The position numbers and the translations under genes were made by a program. The notes beneath the pieces are model-generated. The model was not told where the DNA came from and did not search any database. It saw nothing but the letters and a program-made list of their open reading frames with translations. This document shows, in pieces, positions 16,667 through 24,000 of a stretch of DNA of 64,000 bases; position 1 is the first letter of the stretch, and every line of letters starts with the position of its first letter. The stretch lies in NCBI RefSeq assembly GCF_030056665.1, contig NZ_JASHIG010000016.1; one strand, written 5' to 3'. Origin of the DNA: Flectobacillus roseus. Its GTDB lineage: Bacteria > Bacteroidota > Bacteroidia > Cytophagales > Spirosomataceae.

Positions 16667-17362
16667 ATGAACACTCAGACGACGGAAATCAAAGACAAAT
16701 CAAAGGTTCAAACTAACCTTGAGCGCTACATCCAAAACACAGGAAAAACCGAAGCGGAATACAAAGCCTGGGCCACACAGGTAGGACGCAAAATGCACAT
16801 CAATACCCTCGATAAATTGATTTGTGCTACCATGAATATCTACTCAGTTTCGCACCTCTCCTACCTTACTACCGAAATCAGTGATTTAATGTCACAAGAA
16901 CAATTAGCGGATTATTTGTTCGAACATTCTCAAAATCCTTTAGAGATTGCCCAGCTCTGGCAATCTGCCAAAACTGAGGAAAATGCTTGGCTTGATAAAA
17001 ACAGCGTTATCAACGAGTATTTAAAACCATTCCCTAAAACTGATTTCGAACGTTGGGGCGATAAGAATTGGTTAGCCGATGTATCAAAGTCATGGTTCAA
17101 TAAAGAAGGTTTAAATCTCGATGTTCAAATACAAGAAATGAACCACCTGTACGAGCTTGAAATTACCATCGATGATGTATTGGAGTTTGTCAGAACCTAT
17201 CGTCGTAATACCTACAGCTCACCAGCGGCACAGAAAGTTAGAGCCCTAGAAAGTCGCTTTAAAGAACTCACATCCTTTGCGTTAAAAGACTACTACGCAG
17301 AACACCTGATTAAAGCCAACACTTTTACACAAACCATCCAAACCGAAGACGTACCATTCTAA
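16667..17362 (+). CDS. Hypothetical phage protein with SSB-like C-terminal tip
   Basis: A 231-residue, mostly helical protein (MNTQTTEIKDKSKVQTNLER). I recognise no fold. Its last residues, QTEDVPF, resemble the acidic D-x-PF tip of bacterial single-strand DNA-binding protein, which recruits replication and repair enzymes. That tip, the shared leader and the methylase-like gene 38 bases downstream point to DNA replication or processing. A terminator lies directly after it. Confidence 0.55.
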   Translation: MNTQTTEIKDKSKVQTNLERYIQNTGKTEAEYKAWATQVGRKMHINTLDKLICATMNIYSVSHLSYLTTEISDLMSQEQLADYLFEHSQNPLEIAQLWQSAKTEENAWLDKNSVINEYLKPFPKTDFERWGDKNWLADVSKSWFNKEGLNLDVQIQEMNHLYELEITIDDVLEFVRTYRRNTYSSPAAQKVRALESRFKELTSFALKDYYAEHLIKANTFTQTIQTEDVPF

Positions 17363-17366
17363 GACC

Positions 17367-17394
17367 AAAGCCCCTCGACTGAGGGGCTTTTTTA
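17367..17394 (+). terminator. Intrinsic terminator before the methylase-like gene
   Basis: AAAGCCCCTC/GAGGGGCTTT with a GACT loop followed by T residues. It ends just 6 bases before the next ATG, so it could act as an attenuator for the downstream gene. Confidence 0.85.
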
Positions 17395-17400
17395 TTGCCC

Positions 17401-18177
17401 ATGAGCCTCATTCAAGACGTTCCTAAAGAACTCAAGGAGTTTGCGGAAATACTCGACAAGATTGCCTACCGTCACAGTAGCTACAACGAAGTTTTCAGTG
17501 ATTTTTTAGATTTTACCATAGCCTGTTTTCTCACCACTGGAGACAAAGAACTGGCCAACCGCTTGCAAAAGAAGTACGGTGCAGAATATAAACTATTCAA
17601 AGAGCTACTTAAAGCCTATATGTCCTGCCAATATGGTTGTATTCATTCTGAGACCGACTGGTACGATACCTTGGGCATTATCTACGAAATCATAGCGAGC
17701 AGATGGAAGTCCTCAGCGATGGGGCAATTCTTTACACCACCCTCTATTGTGGATTTAATGGTAATGCTCGAACAAACTCACACTACTGGTCAAAAGCAGA
17801 AAGTTCTGGATCCATGTTGTGGCTCAGGAAGGATGCTGATTGCTTCACACGCTAAAGCTCCAGGGAATTTTCAATTCGGTGCAGACATCGACCCAATTTG
17901 TACTAAAATGTCGGCAATCAATATGCTAGTACATGGTTGTGTGGGTGAAGTTTCGTGCATGGATTCTATTGCCTACGAATGGCGCTTTGGCTACAAAATC
18001 AATACCTACCTCAACAGCATAGGGCATCCAACCCTGATAAAAATCGAAAAATTCGAGGATAGTTACTTTTATGTAAAACCGACTAAAGCCCAAACCAAGG
18101 CAGCACCTAGAGGTGAATTTGTACCAGCGAAAACAGAAGCGAAGGTTTTGAACAATGGGCAAATGAGTCTTTTCTAA
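17401..18177 (+). CDS. N6-adenine methylase-like protein lacking the NPPY motif
   Basis: A 258-residue protein with the HsdM-type motif X region GQFFTPPSIVDLMVML (about 107) and motif I LDPCCGSGRMLIAS (about 136), so it should bind S-adenosylmethionine. After GADIDPICTKMSAINMLVHG, where the catalytic NPPF/NPPY would follow, none is present; a stretch ending DSIAYEWRFGY takes its place. It may be inactive as a methylase or use a diverged motif. It ends NNGQMSLF, which fits the QxxLF sliding-clamp-binding pattern. The start is ATG 17401 (an upstream TTG at 17395 is in the terminator tail). Confidence 0.7.
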   Translation: MSLIQDVPKELKEFAEILDKIAYRHSSYNEVFSDFLDFTIACFLTTGDKELANRLQKKYGAEYKLFKELLKAYMSCQYGCIHSETDWYDTLGIIYEIIASRWKSSAMGQFFTPPSIVDLMVMLEQTHTTGQKQKVLDPCCGSGRMLIASHAKAPGNFQFGADIDPICTKMSAINMLVHGCVGEVSCMDSIAYEWRFGYKINTYLNSIGHPTLIKIEKFEDSYFYVKPTKAQTKAAPRGEFVPAKTEAKVLNNGQMSLF

Positions 18178-18230
18178 ACCCTTGAAAATCAGAATTTTAT
18201 TTAAAAAATAAATAAAAAAACGCTTTTTAA

Positions 18231-18296
18231 ATCCGTTCTGTCGGGAGAAATTTACATCAGTTAAAACAATATAATTAACTGATAATCAATACAATA
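18231..18296 (+). promoter_or_regulatory. Repeated leader copy 2 with hairpin arms
   Basis: Identical 18-base box ATCCGTTCTGTCGGGAGA, then ATCAGTTAA (18256-18264) and TTAACTGAT (18275-18283), complementary over nine bases. The arms differ from those of copy 1 yet stay complementary, which favours a conserved hairpin or dyad operator over simple duplication. Confidence 0.65.
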
Positions 18297-18473
18297 ATGG
18301 ACAAAAAAGAAAGTAAGACGTACGACTTCCAGAAGCTAATGAAACGAGCTTGGAAACTATTTAGAGATGGGCTAATCAGCTTTTCGCTATCCTTAAAAGT
18401 AAGTTGGCAAATCGCCAAAAATCTACTTACCGAATCTCAAGTTTACAAATCGATGAAAGGAGGTAGAAAATGA
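18297..18473 (+). CDS. Small basic phage protein (58 aa)
   Basis: ATG 18297 encodes MDKKESKTYDFQKLMKRAWK and 38 further residues, ending KSMKGGRK. Basic, partly amphipathic. It sits behind leader copy 2 and its TGA shares a base with the ATG of the next gene (TGATG), so the pair is translationally coupled. Function unknown. Confidence 0.6.
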   Translation: MDKKESKTYDFQKLMKRAWKLFRDGLISFSLSLKVSWQIAKNLLTESQVYKSMKGGRK

Positions 18474-18634
18474 TGAAGCGCAGAGATTTCGAAAAAATGT
18501 CACCAGCAGAGCAAAAGTTATTCCTAGAGCTTGTGGGTAATTATCAAGTAAAAGTAACCAAGCGCAAATCAGAGCAGAAACGTAACAGCGATTTGCCACT
18601 TTTTAAAAAGGACGAACAAACAACACTATTCTAA
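18473..18634 (+). CDS. Small protein ending in a clamp-binding-like motif
   Basis: A 53-residue basic protein (MKRRDFEKMSPAEQKLFLEL) whose last residues are KKDEQTTLF, fitting QxxLF. It is coupled to the preceding gene and followed by a terminator. The combination of a short basic body and a QxxLF tip suggests a clamp-targeted peptide; no family recognised. Confidence 0.6.
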   Translation: MKRRDFEKMSPAEQKLFLELVGNYQVKVTKRKSEQKRNSDLPLFKKDEQTTLF

Positions 18635-18639
18635 AATCA

Positions 18640-18668
18640 AAAAGCCCAAGGGACGAGCTTGGGCTTTT
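18640..18668. terminator. Bidirectional intrinsic terminator
   Basis: AAAAGCCCAAG/CTTGGGCTTTT stem with a seven-base loop. Confidence 0.85.
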
Positions 18669-18693
18669 AATTACTGTAAAATACATTACAATA

Positions 18694-18903
18694 ATGAACA
18701 GCTCAAATTTAAACCAAAAAGCTAGAAATATCAAAATTTCTAGGCGATATGTACGAAGCCGTTGGAAAGAAAGCCGAGTACCAAAGATTGTGATATCGGG
18801 CGAATATCTCAGAGAGGCAGGCTTCAAAATCGGCGAAACAGTCAACATTTCATTTGAAAAATTAGAGGGTGGTCATGCCCTAATCAAGATTGCAACAGTA
18901 TGA
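18694..18903 (+). CDS. SymE-like toxin-family protein
   Basis: A 69-residue protein with VPKIVISGEYLREAGFKIGE (about 29-48) and a C-terminal ALIKIA strand. This is the SymE family core (I-x-L-x-G-x-W/Y-L-x-x-AGF-x-x-G), an AbrB-type fold; SymE of Escherichia coli is an SOS-induced toxin controlled by antisense RNA. Here a transcription factor or DNA-binding role is equally possible. It overlaps the next gene by 4 bases (ATGA). I see no obvious antisense RNA gene, though the region before it is compact. Confidence 0.7.
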   Translation: MNSSNLNQKARNIKISRRYVRSRWKESRVPKIVISGEYLREAGFKIGETVNISFEKLEGGHALIKIATV

Positions 18904-19475
18904 GTCAACATAAAATAACAACCAAGAAAGGCTATGAGGGCAGTGAAGTAATATCTGCCCTCCAAAAATGTATCAGAAGAGGTTTGGAACGTGAAGCACT
19001 GTTCTGGGCAGTAGAGCTCTATGATAGCGGTTACGGCGAATGGTGCTTTAAGCGTCTACGGATAATGTCAAGCGAAGATATAGGATTAGCCGAACCTCAT
19101 ATCTCTTCAGAGATTTGGGCTTTATACGAAATGTATCGCGAACAAGCCAAAAAGAAAGACGATAAGAACGAGCCACAACGGTTGTTTCTAACGCATGCAG
19201 TAATCAAGCTCTGTCGAGCCAAAAAGAGTAGATTAATAGATTGGGCATTGATTTGGGCATGGCTCACACATCCCTTCAGAAGAATACAGGTCCCAGACGT
19301 CGCCCTGGACAAACACACCGAACGAGGCAGAAGATTAGGGCGAGGCTTCGGTCACTTCTTCGAAGAAGGAACCCAACTACAACCCCACGAACCACAACTA
19401 AGCGAAGGGGCCTATCGAGACTTAGCCAAGGATGCCATTGAGAGTAAAGGTGGTGGGTTGAGATTGTTTGAGTAA
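18900..19475 (+). CDS. Stand-alone RarA/MgsA C-terminal-domain-like protein
   Basis: A 191-residue protein. SEVISALQKCIRRGLEREAL, then FWAVELYDSG and RIMSSEDIGLAEPHI match the signature of the C-terminal region of RarA/MgsA (S-A-x-x-K-S-x-R-x-x-x-x-x-A-L-x-W, then A-S-E-D-I-G-L-A). In the full protein this part oligomerises and contacts SSB at stalled forks. The AAA+ ATPase part is absent here. A phage protein that copies only this part could intercept host RarA or SSB, or act in phage replication. It is coupled to the SymE-like gene. Confidence 0.65.
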   Translation: MSQHKITTKKGYEGSEVISALQKCIRRGLEREALFWAVELYDSGYGEWCFKRLRIMSSEDIGLAEPHISSEIWALYEMYREQAKKKDDKNEPQRLFLTHAVIKLCRAKKSRLIDWALIWAWLTHPFRRIQVPDVALDKHTERGRRLGRGFGHFFEEGTQLQPHEPQLSEGAYRDLAKDAIESKGGGLRLFE

Positions 19476-19528
19476 TTTTTAAAAAATATTTGTGTTCTTG
19501 GAACTATAATTCAATTAGAGGAGTTTCT

Positions 19529-19554
19529 AAAATATAGCAATATTGCTATATTTT
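19529..19554. repeat. 26-bp perfect palindrome
   Basis: AAAATATAGCAAT and ATTGCTATATTTT form an uninterrupted palindrome followed by T-rich sequence. It lies in the 268-base A+T-rich gap 19476-19743 between the RarA-like gene and the HicA-like gene; the rest of that gap shows nothing else. It could be a terminator for the upstream pair or an operator for the toxin-antitoxin genes. Confidence 0.6.
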
Positions 19555-19743
19555 ATTTTTCTCAAAACTATATAATCACATGATAACAATATATCATAGA
19601 AAATACGGATAACATTTTAAAAATCAAATTTCCCAAAAAGAACTAATATATGTTAAACAAAGTAGCAGTTTTTATATGCAAGACAAACTGTGAATTAAAT
19701 TAAAATCTTATGACGCATAAAACAATTTTACTCAAATCAGATA

Positions 19744-19995
19744 ATGGTCTTAAAATATTCAGATCTAGAACGTTATCTAATCTCTTTAGGATGGGAGATA
19801 GATAGATATTCAGACGCTCACGTTATATTTACTAAGGAAGGTAAATCAGATATCATTACATTGTCTTGTCATGGTGCAGGAAAGGACGTAAGTCCAGGAC
19901 TTGTGAAAGATGCTTTCAGCATTGCTGGAGTTTCCATAAAGGATTACAGAAACTCCAGAAATAAGAAAGCTCAAAAGAGAAAAAAGGGCAAGTAA
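19744..19995 (+). CDS. hicA: HicA-like toxin
   Basis: An 83-residue protein with the HicA double-stranded-RNA-binding-like pattern: LERYLISLGWEIDRYSDAHV, in which the conserved histidine sits in DAHVIF, then ITLSCHG and a basic tail (KKAQKRKKGK). HicA toxins cleave mRNA. The usual GSH box is altered to DAH. The HicB-like gene follows 85 bases downstream, the usual order. A stabilisation or anti-phage role for the prophage is likely but inferred. Confidence 0.65.
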   Translation: MVLKYSDLERYLISLGWEIDRYSDAHVIFTKEGKSDIITLSCHGAGKDVSPGLVKDAFSIAGVSIKDYRNSRNKKAQKRKKGK

Positions 19996-20080
19996 TATTA
20001 AATTACATTCTTATATCTTGAATTTTCTTAGATAATAATTGTGAGTATCTTAATACTAACAAGTATTTTTATTTAATTCA

Positions 20081-20500
20081 ATGGAAAGAATCGTAAAAAA
20101 TGAGATAAACATAATTTTAGAAAAATCAGTTGATTCAATTTGGGGAAGAGTCAAAATAGGTAATAGTTTAATTTCTGAAAATGCTGCAACTGAAGAGGCT
20201 GTTTTAGAAGGGATAAAATTTCAATTAAGTAATTTAAAAAATAGAAAGAATATTCCATCAGAAATCAACGAGCTAAATCTAGAAGAGCTAAAAGTTACCT
20301 ATTGCTATGACCTAACTCAATTTTTTGAGGTTTTTAATGTATTGAAGATAAGTGCATTTTCAAAATATTGTGATATAAATCCTTCCCAATTAAGACAATA
20401 TGTGAGCGGAGTATATCATCCGTCAGAAAAGCAATTCAAAAAAATACAAAATGGCTTGGAAAAATTGAGGCAAGACTTGTCAAAAATTGAATTAATCTAG
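20081..20500 (+). CDS. hicB: HicB-like antitoxin with C-terminal helix-turn-helix
   Basis: A 139-residue protein. The N-terminus (INIILEKSVDSIWGRV ... NAATEEAVLEGI) has the partial RNase-H-like pattern of HicB antitoxins. The C-terminus (FSKYCDINPSQLRQYVSG, about 105-125) is a helix-turn-helix with PSQLRQYVSG typical of DNA-binding HicB proteins that repress their own operon. Gene order toxin-antitoxin supports the pair. A terminator follows. Confidence 0.65.
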   Translation: MERIVKNEINIILEKSVDSIWGRVKIGNSLISENAATEEAVLEGIKFQLSNLKNRKNIPSEINELNLEELKVTYCYDLTQFFEVFNVLKISAFSKYCDINPSQLRQYVSGVYHPSEKQFKKIQNGLEKLRQDLSKIELI

Positions 20501-20520
20501 TTTCAAAATCTTATGTTGAA

Positions 20521-20559
20521 AGGTCCGTTACTTATATCTCAAGTAATGGACCTTTTTTG
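20521..20559 (+). terminator. Terminator of the HicAB-like pair
   Basis: AGGTCCGTTACTT/AAGTAATGGACCT (one G-U) followed by six T. Confidence 0.85.
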
Positions 20560-20586
20560 CTATGAATAATAAATCAGCCTAAAAAA

Positions 20587-21318
20587 ATGAATTTTAGAAA
20601 AATAAAACAGGAGGAAGAATCTAAATACTTAGAAATACGTCGCCCACTTGGTGAGAAAATTTTGAGTTTCATGGAAGATGTTCATTACAAAACTAAAAAG
20701 CGAATTAATAGCTATCAAAGTGTTTATGCATGGGATAATTGGTCAATATTTGATATTGATAATAAAGAATATTTTGCGATGCATGATTATTTATTTAGTC
20801 ATATTCTGTACGATGATATTCTCGAAAAAGCCTCAATTGCTTATCCAAAACATTTTAACACGAGTAACCCTGAAGATGTTTTGACAGCGATTAATTTAAC
20901 GAGAGGTCGCAAGATAGTGAATATGGGAGAGTGGTTAAGACAAACTTCTTATATAGCTGTAACAGATATGTCAATGAAAAAGGTTTTAAAAATAGGTCTT
21001 TTTAGAAACATAGACAAAATAGAATTTAGTTCTGGTTTTCTTCACTGTTTAAAACATTTTAAAGGGAAAAATAATCAATACCTAACCTCTATAACAAACT
21101 CAAAGAAGAAATTCTATAATCAGCCTGAGTTACCCTCAACATTAATTTTATGTATAACTGATTGTCTATTTAATGGAGCTCCGAAATCGATTATCCCATT
21201 TAATGATGACTATACCTATGTGTACGATTATGTCATGGGGGGGAAAACTTTTGAAGTTCACTTTTACTACAGTACTAAATTCGATGTATATATGTTCAGT
21301 ACAATTCACAGGATTTAA
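20587..21318 (+). CDS. Unknown A+T-rich cargo protein (243 aa)
   Basis: A 243-residue protein beginning MNFRKIKQEEESKYLEIRRP. I recognise no domain. It is framed by a terminator on each side, so it is an independent unit, and its composition is clearly more A+T-rich than the terminase gene that follows. These traits mark it as a cargo gene, perhaps linked to host interaction or defence. Confidence 0.55.
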   Translation: MNFRKIKQEEESKYLEIRRPLGEKILSFMEDVHYKTKKRINSYQSVYAWDNWSIFDIDNKEYFAMHDYLFSHILYDDILEKASIAYPKHFNTSNPEDVLTAINLTRGRKIVNMGEWLRQTSYIAVTDMSMKKVLKIGLFRNIDKIEFSSGFLHCLKHFKGKNNQYLTSITNSKKKFYNQPELPSTLILCITDCLFNGAPKSIIPFNDDYTYVYDYVMGGKTFEVHFYYSTKFDVYMFSTIHRI

Positions 21319-21335
21319 ATTAATCCTATCAAAAT

Positions 21336-21371
21336 AAAAAAGTCCGTCATACATTTATGGCGGACTTTTTT
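21336..21371. terminator. Bidirectional terminator before terminase
   Basis: AAAAAAGTCCGTCAT/ATGGCGGACTTTTTT (one G-U). The right arm contains an ATG that would extend the terminase small-subunit frame by eight codons, which is why I reject that start. Confidence 0.8.
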
Positions 21372-21380
21372 ATTACACCT

Positions 21381-21908
21381 ATGGAAGAACTTCAGAAAAA
21401 AGAACAGAGTCTGGCTAAAACTCAAGATAAGCTAGACAAGTACAAAGATTACCTACTAGGTAGAGGCAAGCTCTCTCCTTCGGAGCAAACCATGCTCGAA
21501 AAATACCGTAAAGCTTTTAGTTGGCGTTGTAAAGGGTTTTCACCTCAGCACGTAAAACAGATGCTCATGCAAGATGATGGTACTCAGTATGCCCAAGCCG
21601 CTAGAATCCTTCAGGAAGCTACCGAACTCTACGGGCGTGTTGAGGAAATAGACAAGGAAGGGACTAAGCGTATTTTAGTCGAAAACCTCTATATCGCTAT
21701 GAGTCTGGCCATCAAAGAACGGGATGCACATGCGGTAATTGCTTCTGTGAAAGAAATCGGTAAACTATCTAATGTCTACACCGATCAACCACAGCTCAAC
21801 CCTGCCGATTTGATGCCAAAACGCCAAATTGTGTTCAATCGGGTAACTGTAAACAACAACTATCAATCTACACCAGAAGAAAATGCAGACACAATCGAAC
21901 TTGAGTAA
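21381..21908 (+). CDS. terS: Terminase small subunit
   Basis: A 175-residue protein: an N-terminal coiled coil (LAKTQDKLDKYKDYL), a helix-turn-helix-like region (LSPSEQTMLEKYRKAF ... SPQHVKQMLMQDDG), and a C-terminal segment (YTDQPQLNPADLMPKRQIVF). This is the pattern of phage small terminases, which recognise the packaging site. It overlaps the large-subunit gene by 26 bases. The start at 21381 follows TACACCT, the context shared by late genes. Confidence 0.75.
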   Translation: MEELQKKEQSLAKTQDKLDKYKDYLLGRGKLSPSEQTMLEKYRKAFSWRCKGFSPQHVKQMLMQDDGTQYAQAARILQEATELYGRVEEIDKEGTKRILVENLYIAMSLAIKERDAHAVIASVKEIGKLSNVYTDQPQLNPADLMPKRQIVFNRVTVNNNYQSTPEENADTIELE

Positions 21909-23430
21909 TACGTCCGAAATCCTGCTAAATAACAAACAAGCGGACTTTCTGGAAGCCTTTCTCAACAACCTAGCAGACACACCCGACCCTAAGGACCCAC
22001 GAGGTTGGGGTTTCACTGGTGGCTGGCGTGCAACAGCTCAATGCGGTCGTGGGTTTGGGAAAAGCCATCTTCTCTGTCATATTATTGCGTTATCCGCCAG
22101 TGAGCTGCCAGGCGCACGTGCAGGTTTGGTAGGTTTAACTCTGCGCCAAGTTTCTGATATCATCCTGAGTCAATCGGCAGAAGTATTCAAGGCTTGGGGA
22201 TACGAGGAATACAACTCAAAGACAGGTACTGGTTGCTACACCGTCAATCAACGTCCACCAGAGCATTGGCAAAAAGCCAAATATCCTCTTCGAAAATATG
22301 ATAACTGCATTTGTTTCGCCAATGGATATACCGTCGATTTTTTATCTGTAGGGCAAATTCAAGCCAAAAGAGGTACAAGCCTTGACCAGTTATTTATTGA
22401 TGAATCAGCTACCATCAAAGAAGAAATCTTTAATAAAGTCTTGCGTCCAACAGTAAGAGCAAACAAATACGCTTACCAAGACACAAGACCAGGAAGAAAA
22501 GGTTTTAACCATCCGCTACACTGGGCAATTATTGATTTTACTTCTGCTCCTTGGCTCGCAGAAGGAAGATGGATTTACAAAACTGAAGATTTGGCACAAC
22601 AAAAACCGCATAAATATCACTATATGCAGGGCTCAGCGTATGACAATCTCATGTTTTTACCAGGGAATTACATCGAAGACCAAAGAGAGGTTTTAGATCC
22701 ACTCAGTTTTGATGTAGAGATTTTGAATAAAAGAAGAACCAAAAATCCAAACTCTTTTTATTCAGCCTTTTCGGACAGACACGTTTACATGGACTATGAA
22801 AGGCTAGATTACGACCCCAATAGACCCCTGGAAATTAGCTGGGACTTTAACGCCAAATTTACTTCGGTCTCTATTTGGCAAGATTTCGGCAATGAATTTA
22901 AGTGTATCGATGTGCTTTGGGTCAAGGAAGCTCCAGACGGGCTCTTGGTAAACAAGCTCACAAATGACCTAATTACGAGGTACAAAAATCACAATAATAA
23001 GCGGGTTGTTTTATATGGTGATAATGGAGGCTCTAAAAAGGATGCTAATAGAAAGCCTTATTTTGAGGACATAAAAACGGCCTTCCGTAAGGATAAATGG
23101 GTGATATTTGATGAGGTACAAACAGGGTACCCACCCTACAACATACGCTATAAGCTAGTTAATGAGATACTCAAGGGTACTATAGCAAAGGTACCTACTA
23201 TCCTTATTAATGGCTGGTCTGCTAAAGCTATGGTTATGTCTTTACAAGATGCGCCAATTGTTGGAGACAACTTTGAGAAAGATAAAAGCTCTGAAAAGAA
23301 AGACATTCCTCAAGAGTTCGCCACACACTTAAGCGATACATTCGATTATATTATGTTTAGAAAGTTCTCAAAATATCTTTCTTACATCAGCGCCAAAGCC
23401 AGACCCTTCCTATTCAAGAAGGCGAGCTAA
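21883..23430 (+). CDS. terL: Terminase large subunit
   Basis: A 515-residue DNA-packaging ATPase-nuclease. Walker A CGRGFGKSH near residue 53, Walker B LDQLFIDESA near 168. The C-terminal RNase-H-like nuclease has acidic residues in ISWDFNAKF (about 317), VVLYGDNGG (about 374) and HLSDTFDYI (about 481). Full length for the family. It forms the motor docked on the portal encoded at 24001. Confidence 0.9.
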   Translation: MQTQSNLSNTSEILLNNKQADFLEAFLNNLADTPDPKDPRGWGFTGGWRATAQCGRGFGKSHLLCHIIALSASELPGARAGLVGLTLRQVSDIILSQSAEVFKAWGYEEYNSKTGTGCYTVNQRPPEHWQKAKYPLRKYDNCICFANGYTVDFLSVGQIQAKRGTSLDQLFIDESATIKEEIFNKVLRPTVRANKYAYQDTRPGRKGFNHPLHWAIIDFTSAPWLAEGRWIYKTEDLAQQKPHKYHYMQGSAYDNLMFLPGNYIEDQREVLDPLSFDVEILNKRRTKNPNSFYSAFSDRHVYMDYERLDYDPNRPLEISWDFNAKFTSVSIWQDFGNEFKCIDVLWVKEAPDGLLVNKLTNDLITRYKNHNNKRVVLYGDNGGSKKDANRKPYFEDIKTAFRKDKWVIFDEVQTGYPPYNIRYKLVNEILKGTIAKVPTILINGWSAKAMVMSLQDAPIVGDNFEKDKSSEKKDIPQEFATHLSDTFDYIMFRKFSKYLSYISAKARPFLFKKAS

Positions 23431-23696
23431 TTTTTTTGGCGTTACCCAGTTACAGGTTTCATATATTCCTAAAAATCTTTTTGGCGTACGCCATTTTGTC
23501 CCTGTGCGAGCATGGAATTGTGAAAAGAGTAGAATTTTTAGCCCCATTCACGGGGCTAACTTTCTGACTGTCAATCTTATAACTCTTTTGCAGAGTAGAA
23601 TTCCGCTCAAATCCTCCCCTATTTCTCCCCTAAAAGTTTTGTCCTATGATTTTTTTGATTCAAATCCCAACTTTGAATCATCAAAACGGCATTAGT
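23431..23696. other. Non-coding gap after terminase
   Basis: About 265 bases without a convincing gene. It contains the hairpin AGCCCC/GGGGCT (near 23541-23558), not followed by a T run, and a weaker ACTCTTTTGCAGAGT stem. A frame at 23504 is not protein-like. Confidence 0.4.
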
Positions 23697-23990
23697 ATGT
23701 ATTTCAAAGATGCTTATCATCAGTACCAAATGGCGGGAAAAGGCTCAGGCTTCCCAGACACTTTCGATTTAATTTATACCAAAGTCGATGGAACATTTGG
23801 AGAAAAAAAGGGCTGTAGTAGAAGACCCTCAAATCCAAACCCTGAGAGTAAAAGAGATTTAAGCTCTATCAAACATGAAAACCGTGTAGCAGGTAAATGG
23901 TATTTGTGGCATCCCACTGACGGAAAATTCGAGATTCATGCCTGTGGCATTATTGCCTTCAATGGCGAGTTTATTGACCATCGTTTTTAG
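23697..23990 (+). CDS. Hypothetical phage protein (97 aa)
   Basis: From ATG 23697 the product is MYFKDAYHQYQMAGKGSGFP and 77 more residues, with a basic middle and a beta-like end (KFEIHACGIIAFNGEFIDH). An in-frame ATG at 23646 would add 17 residues. It lies between terminase and portal, where small head-related genes occur. No family recognised. Confidence 0.5.
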   Translation: MYFKDAYHQYQMAGKGSGFPDTFDLIYTKVDGTFGEKKGCSRRPSNPNPESKRDLSSIKHENRVAGKWYLWHPTDGKFEIHACGIIAFNGEFIDHRF

Positions 23991-24000
23991 TTGTACACCT

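Noticed and set aside
21357..21380. Upstream ATG for the terminase small subunit
   Set aside because: Lies in the right arm of a terminator; ATG 21381 has the late-gene start context.
23938..24000. Longer portal start
   Set aside because: Adds a hydrophobic leader that overlaps the preceding gene; 24001 follows TACACCT.
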